Assembly: GCF_900090245.1 (NCBI RefSeq)
Contig: NZ_FMDN01000001.1
Coordinates: 222,241 to 286,240 of the forward strand
Origin: Micromonospora halophytica
Lineage (GTDB): Bacteria; Actinomycetota; Actinomycetes; Mycobacteriales; Micromonosporaceae
DNA length: 64,000 bases
Reading direction: 5' to 3'
Within the stretch, counting starts at the first letter, position 1. Each line of letters starts with the position of its first letter. Both the position numbers and the translations under genes were made by a program. Below are positions 7,647-17,004 of the stretch, in pieces. The notes below the pieces were generated by a model. It searched no databases. It was not told the DNA's origin and worked only from the letters and a program-made list of their open reading frames with translations.

Positions 7647-10211
7647 ATGACCGACACGGCGAGGACGGCCCGCGCCGGCGTCCCCGAGCGTCCCACCCTG
7701 GACGGCCTCGAGGAGACCTGGGCGCGCCGCTGGCAGGAGGAGGGCACGTACGCGTTCGACCGCTCGAAGCAGCGACCGGACGTGTACGCGATCGACACCC
7801 CGCCGCCGACGGTATCGGGCGAGCTGCACATGGGGCACGTCTTCTCGTACACGCACACCGACACGGTGGCCCGCTTCCAGCGGATGCGCGGCAAGGCCGT
7901 GTTCTACCCGATGGGCTGGGACGACAACGGCCTGCCCACCGAACGTCGGGTGCAGAACGTCCACGGGGTGCGCTGCGACCCGGCCCTGCCGTACGACCCG
8001 CACTGGCAGCCACCGGCCACCCCGGTCACCGAGGACGCCCGGAAGAACCCCACCTCGATCTCCCGGCGCAACTTCGTGGCACTGTGCGAGACGCTGACCG
8101 CCGAGGACGAGCAGGTCTTCGAGGCGTTGTGGCGGCGGCTCGGGCTGTCGGTGGACTGGTCGCTGACGTACACCACGATCGGGCGGGCGGCCCGGGCCAC
8201 CTCGCAGCGGATGTTCCTGCGGAACCTGGCCCGGGGCGAGGCGTACCAGGCGGAGGCGCCGACGCTGTGGGACGTCGGCTTCGCCACCGCCGTGGCCCAG
8301 GCCGAACTGGAGGACCGGGAGCGCCCGGGGGCGTACCACCGGCTGCGGTTCAGCGGGCCGGGCGGGCGCGAGGTGCTGATCGACACCACCCGCCCGGAGC
8401 TGCTGCCGGCCTGCGTGGCGCTGGTCTGCCACCCCGACGACGAGCGGTACGCGGACCTGGTGGGCGCGCTGGTGCGTACCCCGGTCCTCGGGGTCGAGGT
8501 GCCGGTGCGCGCGCACCCGCTGGCGGACCCGGCCAAGGGCACCGGCATCGCGATGGTCTGCACCTTCGGTGACCTGACCGACGTGACCTGGTGGCGGGAG
8601 CTGGCGCTGCGGACCCGGGTGGTGATCGGCCGCGACGGCCGGCTGCTGCCGGAGCCACCGGCCGGGGTGCCGGCGGAGCCCTACGCGGCGCTGGCCGGGC
8701 AGACCGTCAACGGCGCCCGGCGGACGCTGGTGGCGATGCTGGCCGACGCGGGCGAGCTGGTGGGCGAGCCGCGCCCGATCACCCATCCGGTGAAGTTCTA
8801 CGAGCGTGGCGACCGGCCGTTGGAGATCGTCTCAACCCGGCAGTGGTACCTGCGCAACGGCGGCCGGGACGCCCGGCTGCGGGAGGAACTGCTGGCCCGG
8901 GGGGCCGAGCTGCGCTGGGTGCCGGAGCACATGAAGCACCGGTACGACCACTGGGTGGGTGGGCTGACCGGTGACTGGCTGGTCAGCCGGCAGCGCTTCT
9001 TCGGCGTGCCGGTGCCGGTGTGGTACCGGCTCGACGACACCGGCGAGCCGGACTACGCCCACCCTCTCACCCCGGACGAGGCCACCCTGCCGGTCGACCC
9101 GTCCAGCGAGCCACCGCCCGGGTTCGCCGAGGAGCAGCGCGGCGTGCCGGGCGGCTTCGTCGGCGACCCGGACGTGCTGGACACCTGGGCCACCTCGTCG
9201 CTGACCCCGCAGATCGTCGGCGGCTGGGAGTCCGACCCGGACCTGTTCGCCCGGGTCTTCCCGATGGACCTGCGCCCGCAGGGCCAGGAGATCATCCGCA
9301 CCTGGCTCTTCTCCACCGTGGTCCGTGCCCACCTGGAGCACGGGGTGCTGCCCTGGCGGGACGCGGTCCTCTCCGGCTGGATCCTCGACCCGGACCGCAA
9401 GAAGATGTCGAAGTCCAAGGGGAACGTGGTCACCCCGATGGCCCTGCTGGAGCAGCACGGCTCGGACGCGGTCCGCTACTGGGCGGCCAACGGTCGGCCC
9501 GGGATGGACCTGGCCTTCGACGCCGCGCAGATCAAGGTGGGCCGGCGGCTCGCCACGAAGCTGCTCAACGCGTCGAAGTTCGCCCTCGGGCTGGGCGCCG
9601 CCGACGCCTTGCGCATGCCGGCGACCGCGCCCCTGGACACCGCGATGCTCGCCGAACTGGCCACCGTGGTCGAGGTGGCCACGTCGGCCTTCGACTCCTA
9701 CGACCACACGGCGGCGTTGCAGGCCACGGAGACGTTCTTCTGGCGGTTCTGCGACGACTACATCGAACTGGTGAAGGAACGCGCGTACGGCACCGGGCCG
9801 GGGGCCGATTCGGCCCGGGCGGCGCTGGCCACCGCGCTCTCGGTGCAGTTGCGGCTCTTCGCCCCGGTGCTGCCGTACGTGACCGAGGAGGTCTGGTCCT
9901 GGTGGCGGTACGGCTCGGTGCACCGGGCCACCTGGCCCACCACGTACGAGGTGCGGCGGGCGGTCACCGGCACCGCCGACCCGGGGCTGCTGCGGCTGGC
10001 CTCGGACGCGCTGAGCCAGGTGCGCCGGGCCAAGTCGGAGCGGAAGCTGTCGATGAAGGCGGAGGTGCCGCTGGCCGAGGCGCTGGGTCCGGCGGCACTG
10101 TTGGACCAGCTCACCCTGATCGCCGACGACCTCCGCGCCGCCGGGCGCATCGGCAAGCTCGACCTGCTCCCGGACCGCACCCCGGAACTCGTCGTCGCCT
10201 GCGCCTTCTGA
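7647..10211 (+). CDS. valS: Valine--tRNA ligase
   Basis: This class I aminoacyl-tRNA synthetase charges tRNA-Val. The ATP-binding HMGH motif is at residues 61-64 and KMSKS at 586-590. The editing (CP1) insertion lies between, and WATSSLTPQI marks the active site. At 854 aa it lacks the long C-terminal coiled coil of the usual bacterial enzyme and has the DNGLPTERRVQN signature of the short archaeal-like subgroup also found in actinobacteria. A -10-like TACGAT (7635-7640) lies 6 nt before ATG 7647, so the mRNA is probably leaderless; this supports the start chosen over GTG 7611. A large hairpin follows the stop. Confidence 0.95.
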   Translation: MTDTARTARAGVPERPTLDGLEETWARRWQEEGTYAFDRSKQRPDVYAIDTPPPTVSGELHMGHVFSYTHTDTVARFQRMRGKAVFYPMGWDDNGLPTERRVQNVHGVRCDPALPYDPHWQPPATPVTEDARKNPTSISRRNFVALCETLTAEDEQVFEALWRRLGLSVDWSLTYTTIGRAARATSQRMFLRNLARGEAYQAEAPTLWDVGFATAVAQAELEDRERPGAYHRLRFSGPGGREVLIDTTRPELLPACVALVCHPDDERYADLVGALVRTPVLGVEVPVRAHPLADPAKGTGIAMVCTFGDLTDVTWWRELALRTRVVIGRDGRLLPEPPAGVPAEPYAALAGQTVNGARRTLVAMLADAGELVGEPRPITHPVKFYERGDRPLEIVSTRQWYLRNGGRDARLREELLARGAELRWVPEHMKHRYDHWVGGLTGDWLVSRQRFFGVPVPVWYRLDDTGEPDYAHPLTPDEATLPVDPSSEPPPGFAEEQRGVPGGFVGDPDVLDTWATSSLTPQIVGGWESDPDLFARVFPMDLRPQGQEIIRTWLFSTVVRAHLEHGVLPWRDAVLSGWILDPDRKKMSKSKGNVVTPMALLEQHGSDAVRYWAANGRPGMDLAFDAAQIKVGRRLATKLLNASKFALGLGAADALRMPATAPLDTAMLAELATVVEVATSAFDSYDHTAALQATETFFWRFCDDYIELVKERAYGTGPGADSARAALATALSVQLRLFAPVLPYVTEEVWSWWRYGSVHRATWPTTYEVRRAVTGTADPGLLRLASDALSQVRRAKSERKLSMKAEVPLAEALGPAALLDQLTLIADDLRAAGRIGKLDLLPDRTPELVVACAF

Positions 10212-10320
10212 CCCACCTCCCCTCCTCAACCGCGCACTTTCGGAGAAGGTGTGGCTGTTCCGCGCGGACCAGCCACACCTTCTCCGTTCTTGCGGACTCG
10301 GAGGGGAGGGGTGGGGTCAG
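10211..10320. terminator. Composite hairpin between convergent valS and ABC operon
   Basis: GGAGAAGGTGTGGCTG (10242-10257) pairs perfectly with 10270-10285. The 12-nt loop holds its own palindrome TCCGCGCGGA. The flanks are C-rich on the left (10211-10230) and G-rich on the right (10299-10317) and can extend the stem imperfectly. There is no U-run. Its position between two convergent stop codons fits a bidirectional terminator. Confidence 0.65.
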
Positions 10321-11027
10321 CTCGTTTCGCCGGCGATGCTGAAGGAGCGGAGGCGGTCGACCGCGAGGGCGGTGAAGCCGATCGCCACCAGCGCCGTCAG
10401 CACCACGGCCACCGGGACGGAGACCGTGGTGGAGAGCAGGTCGGTCGGGGCGCTCCGGTCGGCCAGCGCGATCACCCACTGCTGGATCGACAGCACCCTC
10501 GTGCCGCTGACGAACCGGCCCAGCAGCCCCTCCCAGATCAGCACGTAGACCAGCCCGAGCAGCACCGGCCGCCGGGTGAGCAGGCTCATCGCCAGGAACA
10601 GCGCCGAGTACGCCAGCGCGCCCAGCGCCGAGGCGGCGGCGAGCGCCCCGCCGAGGCGTACCGAATCGGCGAGCATGCCCGCGACGAAGATCGGCACGGC
10701 GACGGTGGCCGCGCTGACCCCGGTCGCCACCGCGAGCTTCGGCAGCACGATCTGCCAGCGGGGCAGCGGCTTGGTGAGGACGTGCACCACCGTCCCGTCG
10801 TCGATCTCGGCGCCCAGCACTCCGGTGCCGACGACCAGCGCCAGCACCGGCAGCACCACGGCCAGGCCGAGGCCGACCAGCACCGGCGGCCCCCAGTCGG
10901 CCGGCGCCACCCCCAGCGACCAGCAGAGCACGGCGAGAGCCACCAGCACCGCCGGCAGCGGCAGCAGCATCAGGAAACGGCGACGGCCGAACAGCCCGCG
11001 CGCGGTGATCCAGGTAACGGTCGACAC
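10317..11027 (-). CDS. ABC-2 type transporter permease
   Basis: The 236-aa integral membrane protein has about six hydrophobic segments and the ABC-2 feature of a charged EIDDGTVVHVLTKPLPRWQ segment between helices 2 and 3. It would form the membrane channel of an exporter with the ATPase encoded immediately upstream (stop at 11031, 3 nt apart). It is the last gene of a four-gene operon with alternating ATPase and permease genes (13766 to 10317). The substrate is not evident from sequence. Confidence 0.88.
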   Translation of the reverse strand: MSTVTWITARGLFGRRRFLMLLPLPAVLVALAVLCWSLGVAPADWGPPVLVGLGLAVVLPVLALVVGTGVLGAEIDDGTVVHVLTKPLPRWQIVLPKLAVATGVSAATVAVPIFVAGMLADSVRLGGALAAASALGALAYSALFLAMSLLTRRPVLLGLVYVLIWEGLLGRFVSGTRVLSIQQWVIALADRSAPTDLLSTTVSVPVAVVLTALVAIGFTALAVDRLRSFSIAGETS

Positions 11028-11030
11028 GGC

Positions 11031-11977
<947 letters not shown>

Positions 11978-11981
<4 letters not shown>

Positions 11982-12859
11982 CGGGCGGCCACCTTCCGGT
12001 ATCGCAGCAACAGCAGGGTGACGCAGGCGGCGACCAGCAGCACGGCGGCCACAGCGTAGACGGGACCGAACCCGCCGATCATCAGGCCCTCCCCCGAGTC
12101 GGCCCCCGGCGGGTCCGGCAGCGCCCAGGTGCCCACCCCCATCACCAGGGTGGACGGTGAGACGAGCCCGGCCAGTTCGTTGACCGTCCGGGACGGCAGG
12201 ATCGCCAGGGTCCCACCGATCGGCATGGTCATCAGGAAGACCGCCACGATGCCACCGGCGGCGAACGCCCGCTTGCCGGTGAGCGAGGCGACCAGCAGCC
12301 CGACCGAGGCGAAGACGACCGCCCAGAGGCCGGCGTAGAGCAGCGCCGGCAGCAGGTCGAGCAGTTCGTCGCCGACCCCGCGCAGGCCGGCGTCGGTGGT
12401 GAACGCGGCGCCGAGGAACATCACCAGCTGCGGCCCGCCGAGCAGCAGCCACAGCCCGGTGACCAGGGCCAGCAGCTTGGCCGTCGCGTAGTCGCCGCGC
12501 GGCAGCGGCCGGGAGAAGTACAACGGCAGCACCCCGCTGCGCAGGTCGCGGGAGACCAGTTCGGGAGCGGCGACCGCGACGAAGAAGATGATCAGCCAGC
12601 TCATCGAGTCGGCGAACTGGGCGTACGTCAGCAGCACCTCGCCGATCTGGCTGCGTACGGCGGCGACGATCACGGCCACCAGGGTGACGATGCCGACCAC
12701 CAGCCAGGGGAAGATCTTGGCCTTGGCGCTGCGGCCCAGGCCGAAGATGGTCCGCAGGCCGTGCAGGTAGAGCGCGCCGAAGACGTGCCGGCGGCCCAGC
12801 CGGGGGCCGGTGTAGCGCTGGTAGCCGATGTCGTGGATGACGCCGGTCGACTCAGGCAT
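11978..12859 (-). CDS. ABC-2 type transporter permease
   Basis: This 293-aa membrane protein has about six to seven helices and a soluble N-terminal start (VIHDIGYQRYTGPRLGRR), as in bacterial ABC-2 permeases. The conserved loop SRDLRSGVLPLYFSRPLPRGDY lies between helices. It overlaps the upstream ATPase gene by 8 nt and the downstream one by 4 nt. The pairing suggests a heteromeric exporter with two permeases and two ATPases; substrate unknown. Confidence 0.9.
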
Positions 12860-13766
12860 GGCTGGGCTCCCTCGTGGCGAAGAGTTCGGCCACCCGGTGC
12901 CGGCGCTGGTCCAGCCGGTGCAGCGGCAGGTCCAGCGCGGCGACCGCGCCGAGGATCAGGTCGTAGGTGGAGTCGTCGGCGAGCGGGACGAGCAGCAGCC
13001 GCCCCTCCCGGTCCACCGGCAGGTCGAGCGCCGCGAGCCGGGCGGCCAGCAGCTCCGTACCCTCGCTGACCTCGACGGCGAGCACGTCGGTCGCGGAGGT
13101 CATCGCGGCGATCGGGCCGGCGCGCAGCAGCCTCCCACCGTCGATGGCGACCAGGGTGTCGCAGATCCGCTCGACCTCGCCGAGCAGGTGCGAGCAGACC
13201 AGCACGGAGATGCCGAACTCGGTGCCGATCCGGTGCACCAGGGCGAGCATGTCGTCCCGGCCGGCGGGATCGAGGCCGTTGGTCGGCTCGTCGAGCAGCA
13301 GCAGGTCCGGGTCGTGCACCAGGGCCTGGGCGAGCTTCACCCGCTGCTTCATGCCGGTGGAGTAGCCGCCGACGGCACGGTGCCGCTCCTCGTGCAGCCC
13401 GACGTGCCGCAGCGCCTCGGAGGCCCGCTCACGGGCCGCCGTCCGGGGCAGGCCGCTGATCCGGCCGAGGTGGGTGACCAGCTCGGCGGCGGTGAGGTCG
13501 GGCGGGAGCGCGTCGTGCTCGGGCATGTAGCCGACCCGGGCGCGCACGGCGGCCGGGTCGGTGGTGGGGTCGAGGCCGAGCACGGAGACCCGCCCGCTGG
13601 TCGGGGCGAGCAGCCCCAGCAGGATCTTGATCAGGGTGGACTTCCCGGCGCCGTTGGCGCCGACCAGCCCGATGATGCCCGGCTCGACCGCGACGGTCAG
13701 GTCGGCCAACGCGGTGACCCGGCCCCCGTACGTCTTGGTCAGCGACTCGGTCGCGATCAGTGTCAC
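12852..13766 (-). CDS. ABC transporter ATP-binding protein, first gene of exporter operon
   Basis: The 304-aa protein carries Walker A at residues 36-43 (GANGAGKS), signature YSTGMKQRVKLA and Walker B LLLLDEPTNGLDP, followed by an accessory C-terminal domain. It leads the operon ATPase-permease-ATPase-permease, and all junctions overlap or nearly touch. The 146-bp gap to the divergent DM13 gene should hold the promoter. ATG-like start at 13766 (GTG) gives the usual N-terminus. Confidence 0.93.
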   Translation of the reverse strand: MTLIATESLTKTYGGRVTALADLTVAVEPGIIGLVGANGAGKSTLIKILLGLLAPTSGRVSVLGLDPTTDPAAVRARVGYMPEHDALPPDLTAAELVTHLGRISGLPRTAARERASEALRHVGLHEERHRAVGGYSTGMKQRVKLAQALVHDPDLLLLDEPTNGLDPAGRDDMLALVHRIGTEFGISVLVCSHLLGEVERICDTLVAIDGGRLLRAGPIAAMTSATDVLAVEVSEGTELLAARLAALDLPVDREGRLLLVPLADDSTYDLILGAVAALDLPLHRLDQRRHRVAELFATREPSHA

Positions 13767-13912
13767 GACCGCCAGCGTAGGGAGCGGGAACCCCGGGAGG
13801 CATCGGGAATCGCCCGGGTCCGCCCCTGATACCCGTCCCGGGGGGCCGGTAAGGCTTTCGTAAGGCCGCCGGCCGGTGCCCGGGCGGCCGCCGTCCGGCC
13901 AGACTGGACGGC

Positions 13913-14479
13913 ATGCTCACCCGTCTGCTGCGTACTCCCCTGGCCTGGGTCGTCGTCGCCGTCCTCGCCGCCGGGGCGGCGGTCGGCCTGTACTGGTTCC
14001 AGCCCTGGAAGGCGGTCACCGACACCCGGGTCAGCGAGCGGCTGTCCGACGTGGCGGTGGGCACGCCGTCGGTCGGGCCCGCGCCCACGGGGGACGCGGT
14101 GACCCCGGCGCCACCGGCCGGGCCGACGCTGGTCAGCCGGGGCGAGTTCGTCACCCACGAGCACGACACCTCGGGCACCGCCCGGATCGTGCGGGCCGTC
14201 GACGGCAGCCACCGGCTGGAACTGGTCGGGCTGGACACCTCCAACGGACCCGACCTGCGGGTCTGGCTGAGCGACCAACCGGTGCGCACCGGCCGCGCCG
14301 GGTGGGACGTCTTCGACGACGGCCGCTGGGTCGAGCTGGGCCGGCTCAAGGGCAACCGGGGCGATCAGGCGTACGACATCCCCGCCGGGACCGACCTGGC
14401 CCGGCTGACCAGCGTCTCGATCTGGTGCAAGCGGTTCTCGGTCTCGTTCGGCGCCGCCCCGCTGACCCCGACGGGCTGA
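13913..14479 (+). CDS. Membrane-anchored DM13-domain protein
   Basis: The 188-aa protein has an N-terminal membrane anchor (LAWVVVAVLAAGAAVGLYWF, residues 11-30), a Pro/Ala-rich linker and a DM13 domain at about residues 80-188 (GTARIVRAVDGSHRLELVGLD, then SNGPDLRVWLS). The near-C-terminal SIWCKRFSVSFGAAPL contains the conserved cysteine of the domain. DM13 domains are proposed to take part in extracellular redox or hydroxylation reactions; the exact role is not known. It stands alone between the ABC operon (divergent) and the sulfate gene. Confidence 0.85.
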   Translation: MLTRLLRTPLAWVVVAVLAAGAAVGLYWFQPWKAVTDTRVSERLSDVAVGTPSVGPAPTGDAVTPAPPAGPTLVSRGEFVTHEHDTSGTARIVRAVDGSHRLELVGLDTSNGPDLRVWLSDQPVRTGRAGWDVFDDGRWVELGRLKGNRGDQAYDIPAGTDLARLTSVSIWCKRFSVSFGAAPLTPTG

Positions 14480-14579
14480 CCCGGCCGCCCACCCTCGAGG
14501 CGCGGGAGTGGAGTGGCGCTCTCGACCGATCGCCGGTCGGCTGCGAAACTGTGTGCCGGTCAGCGAGTGAGGGGTACGG

Positions 14580-16109
14580 ATGAGCAACGGGTGGGTGCTG
14601 CCCGACGAGGTGCTTCGGGACGCGCCGGCGTACACGCCGCGCCCGGGCGAGCTGGCCGATCTGGAATTGTTGCTGACCGGCGCGTACGCCCCGCTGACCG
14701 GTTTCATGACCCGCGCCGACCTGGTCTCGTTGCAGCGCCGGGGCCGGCTCGCCGACGGCACCCCGTGGCCGGTGCCGGTGACCCTCCAGGTGCCGGCCGC
14801 GCTGGCCGCCGGGCTGGACCCGGCCGACCCGGGCCGCCGCACGCTGGTGCTCAGCGACGGCGAGGGCGCGCCGGTGGCCGCGCTGGAGGTCGTCGACGTC
14901 TGGACGGCCCGGGAGGGTGTGGCCGGGGTGGGCGGCCGGGTCCGCCGGCTCGGCGACGGCGGGCACGGCCCGTTCCAGCGACTGCGCCGTACGCCGGAGG
15001 AGGTCCGGGCGCTGCTGCCCCCGGGCCGGGTGCTCGGGGTGATCGCCGACCGGCCGCTGCACCGCCCCCAACTGGCCCAGATCGCGCACGCCGCCCGTAC
15101 CCTCGGGGCGCACCTGCTGGTGATGATCCCGGTGGCTGAGGACGGCCACGGCGGCCTGCCCTCCGAGGCGCTGGTCCGCGCGGTCTTCGCCGCCCGTGAC
15201 CGGATGCCCCCGGCGACCCTGGTGGCGGTGCCGGTGCCGCGCCGCCGCGACGAGATCAGCGACGCCCTGCTGCGGGCCCGGATCTCCGCCGCGTACGGGG
15301 TGACCCACCTGCTCTCCACCGGCGAGATGCTCTCCGGCGCCGGGCTGCGGGTGCTGGTTCCCCGCGAGCTGGCCTACGACAACCGGGACGGGCAGTGGCG
15401 CTGGCGGGAGGACATCCCGCCGCGCAACCGGCGGCTGGCACTCAGCCAGGAGGAGATCGAGGACCTGCTGGACCGGGGCTTCCCGCTGCCCGAGTGGCAC
15501 ACCCCGCCGGCGGTGGCCAAGGAGCTGAGCCGGGCCCGGCCGCCGCGCCGGCACCGGGGACTGGTGGTCTTCCTCACCGGGCTCTCCGGCTCGGGCAAGT
15601 CGACGATCGCGCGGGGCCTGGCGGACCTGCTGCGCGAGCAGGGCGACCGGACGGTGACGCTGCTCGACGGGGACGTGGTGCGCCGGGAACTCTCGGCCGG
15701 GCTGGGCTTCAGCAAGGCCGACCGGGACGCCAACGTGCGCCGGATCGGCTGGGTGGCCGCCGAGATCGCCCGGCACCGGGGCGTCGGCATCTGCTGCCCG
15801 ATCGCCCCGTACGCGCAGGCGCGTCAGACCGCCCGGGAGATGGCGCTGGCCGCCGGGGCGGGCTTCGTGCTGGTGCACGTCGCCACCCCGCTGGAGGTCT
15901 GCGAGCAGCGCGACCGCAAGGGCCTGTACGCCCGCGCCCGGGCCGGTCTGCTCACCGGGATGACCGGCATCGACGACCCGTACGAGGAGCCGACCGACGC
16001 CGACCTGGTGATCGACACCACCGGCCTCGACGTCGAGGAGGCGGTGCAGTCGGTGATGAATCTGCTCACCGAGACCGGCTGGGTGGAGCCCCGCCTCCAG
16101 TCCACCTGA
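14580..16109 (+). CDS. cysC: Sat-like domain / adenylylsulfate kinase fusion
   Basis: The 509-aa protein joins an ATP-sulfurylase-like domain (about 1-325) to an APS kinase (330-509). The kinase domain has Walker A GLSGSGKS at 334-341 and the typical LLDGDVVRRELSAGLGFSKADRDANVRR region, so it should phosphorylate APS to PAPS. In the sulfurylase part the catalytic QxRNPxHxxH motif is replaced by IADRPLHRPQ (around His161): the first Gln, the Arg-Asn pair and the second His are all lost. This domain is therefore probably inactive as a sulfurylase and may be regulatory or structural. No cysD/cysN genes are in the window. Confidence 0.9.
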   Translation: MSNGWVLPDEVLRDAPAYTPRPGELADLELLLTGAYAPLTGFMTRADLVSLQRRGRLADGTPWPVPVTLQVPAALAAGLDPADPGRRTLVLSDGEGAPVAALEVVDVWTAREGVAGVGGRVRRLGDGGHGPFQRLRRTPEEVRALLPPGRVLGVIADRPLHRPQLAQIAHAARTLGAHLLVMIPVAEDGHGGLPSEALVRAVFAARDRMPPATLVAVPVPRRRDEISDALLRARISAAYGVTHLLSTGEMLSGAGLRVLVPRELAYDNRDGQWRWREDIPPRNRRLALSQEEIEDLLDRGFPLPEWHTPPAVAKELSRARPPRRHRGLVVFLTGLSGSGKSTIARGLADLLREQGDRTVTLLDGDVVRRELSAGLGFSKADRDANVRRIGWVAAEIARHRGVGICCPIAPYAQARQTAREMALAAGAGFVLVHVATPLEVCEQRDRKGLYARARAGLLTGMTGIDDPYEEPTDADLVIDTTGLDVEEAVQSVMNLLTETGWVEPRLQST

Positions 16110-16151
16110 TTCCCCGGGGGTTCGCCTTCCGCCGCTGACGCCTGCGCGCTA

Positions 16152-16173
16152 GTGTTCGCTCTTGTTGGAACAC
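16152..16173. promoter_or_regulatory. Inverted repeat upstream of DeoR-family gene
   Basis: GTGTTC and GAACAC form a perfect 6-bp inverted repeat with a 10-bp spacer, 43 bp upstream of the DeoR start at 16216. One helical turn between half-sites suits a dimeric regulator, so it may be the autoregulatory operator of the regulator-galT operon. Confidence 0.4.
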
Positions 16174-16215
16174 GTTCGAGCGCGTGAGAGTGCGCGGGAG
16201 TCGGAGGTGCGGCGG

Positions 16216-17004
16216 ATGCTGGCGCGACAGCGGCAGGCGGCCATCCTCGACCGGGTTCGCGCGACGGGCGGCGTCCGGGTCAGCGAACTGGCCGTCGAGT
16301 TCGGCGTCTCCGACATGACCATCCGGCGCGACCTGGACGTCCTGCACGAGCAGGGCCTGCTCGCCAAGGTGCACGGCGGCGCCACCGTCGCCGGGCCCGG
16401 CTCCACCGACGAACCGGGATTCCACGCCAAGTCCGTGCGCCAGCTCGCCGAGAAGGCCGCCATCGCCGCCCGGGCCGCCGAGCTGGTCCGCCCCGGGGCG
16501 GCGGTCGCCCTCTCCGCCGGCACCACCACCGCCGAGCTGGCCCGACGCCTGGTCGACGTGCCGGGCCTGACCGTGGTGACCAACTCGCTGCCGGTGGCCG
16601 AGATCCTGCACTCCGGCGGTCGCCCCGACCAGACCGTGGTGCTCACCGGGGGCGTCCGCACCCCGTCCGACGCGCTGGTCGGCCCGCTGGCCGTGGACGC
16701 GATCCGCTCGCTCCACCTGGACCTGCTCTTCCTCGGCGTGCACGGGATCAGCGAACGGGCCGGCTTCACCACCCCGAACCTGATGGAGGCGGAGACCGAC
16801 CGCGCCCTGGTGGCCGCCGCCGACCGGCTGGTCGTCCTCGCCGACCACACCAAGTGGGAGACCGTCGGCATCTCCTCGATCGTCGGTCTCGCCGCCGCGG
16901 ACGTGCTGGTCACCGACGACCGGTTGGCGCCCGAGGCACGCCGGGTACTCGACGAGAACGTGGGCGAGCTGGTGATCGTGCCGGGCACGGAGGGAGCGCA
17001 GTGA
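16216..17004 (+). CDS. DeoR/GlpR-family sugar-responsive regulator
   Basis: The 262-aa protein has an N-terminal DeoR helix-turn-helix (RQRQAAILDRVRATGG, then VSELAVEFGVSDMTIRRDLD) and a C-terminal sugar-phosphate-binding DeoRC domain (ALSAGTTTAELARRL, then VVLTGGVRTPSDALVGP). The stop overlaps the galT GTG start, so it probably regulates galactose metabolism in response to a phosphosugar. ATG 16216 has a GGAG ribosome site and aligns with the family N-terminus; TTG 16162 and GTG 16207 are alternatives. Confidence 0.9.
   Translation: MLARQRQAAILDRVRATGGVRVSELAVEFGVSDMTIRRDLDVLHEQGLLAKVHGGATVAGPGSTDEPGFHAKSVRQLAEKAAIAARAAELVRPGAAVALSAGTTTAELARRLVDVPGLTVVTNSLPVAEILHSGGRPDQTVVLTGGVRTPSDALVGPLAVDAIRSLHLDLLFLGVHGISERAGFTTPNLMEAETDRALVAAADRLVVLADHTKWETVGISSIVGLAAADVLVTDDRLAPEARRVLDENVGELVIVPGTEGAQ

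Noticed and set aside
8786..10229. Long minus-strand reading frames opposite valS
   Set aside because: They have the composition of antisense shadows in GC-rich DNA and no recognisable domain; valS is unambiguous.
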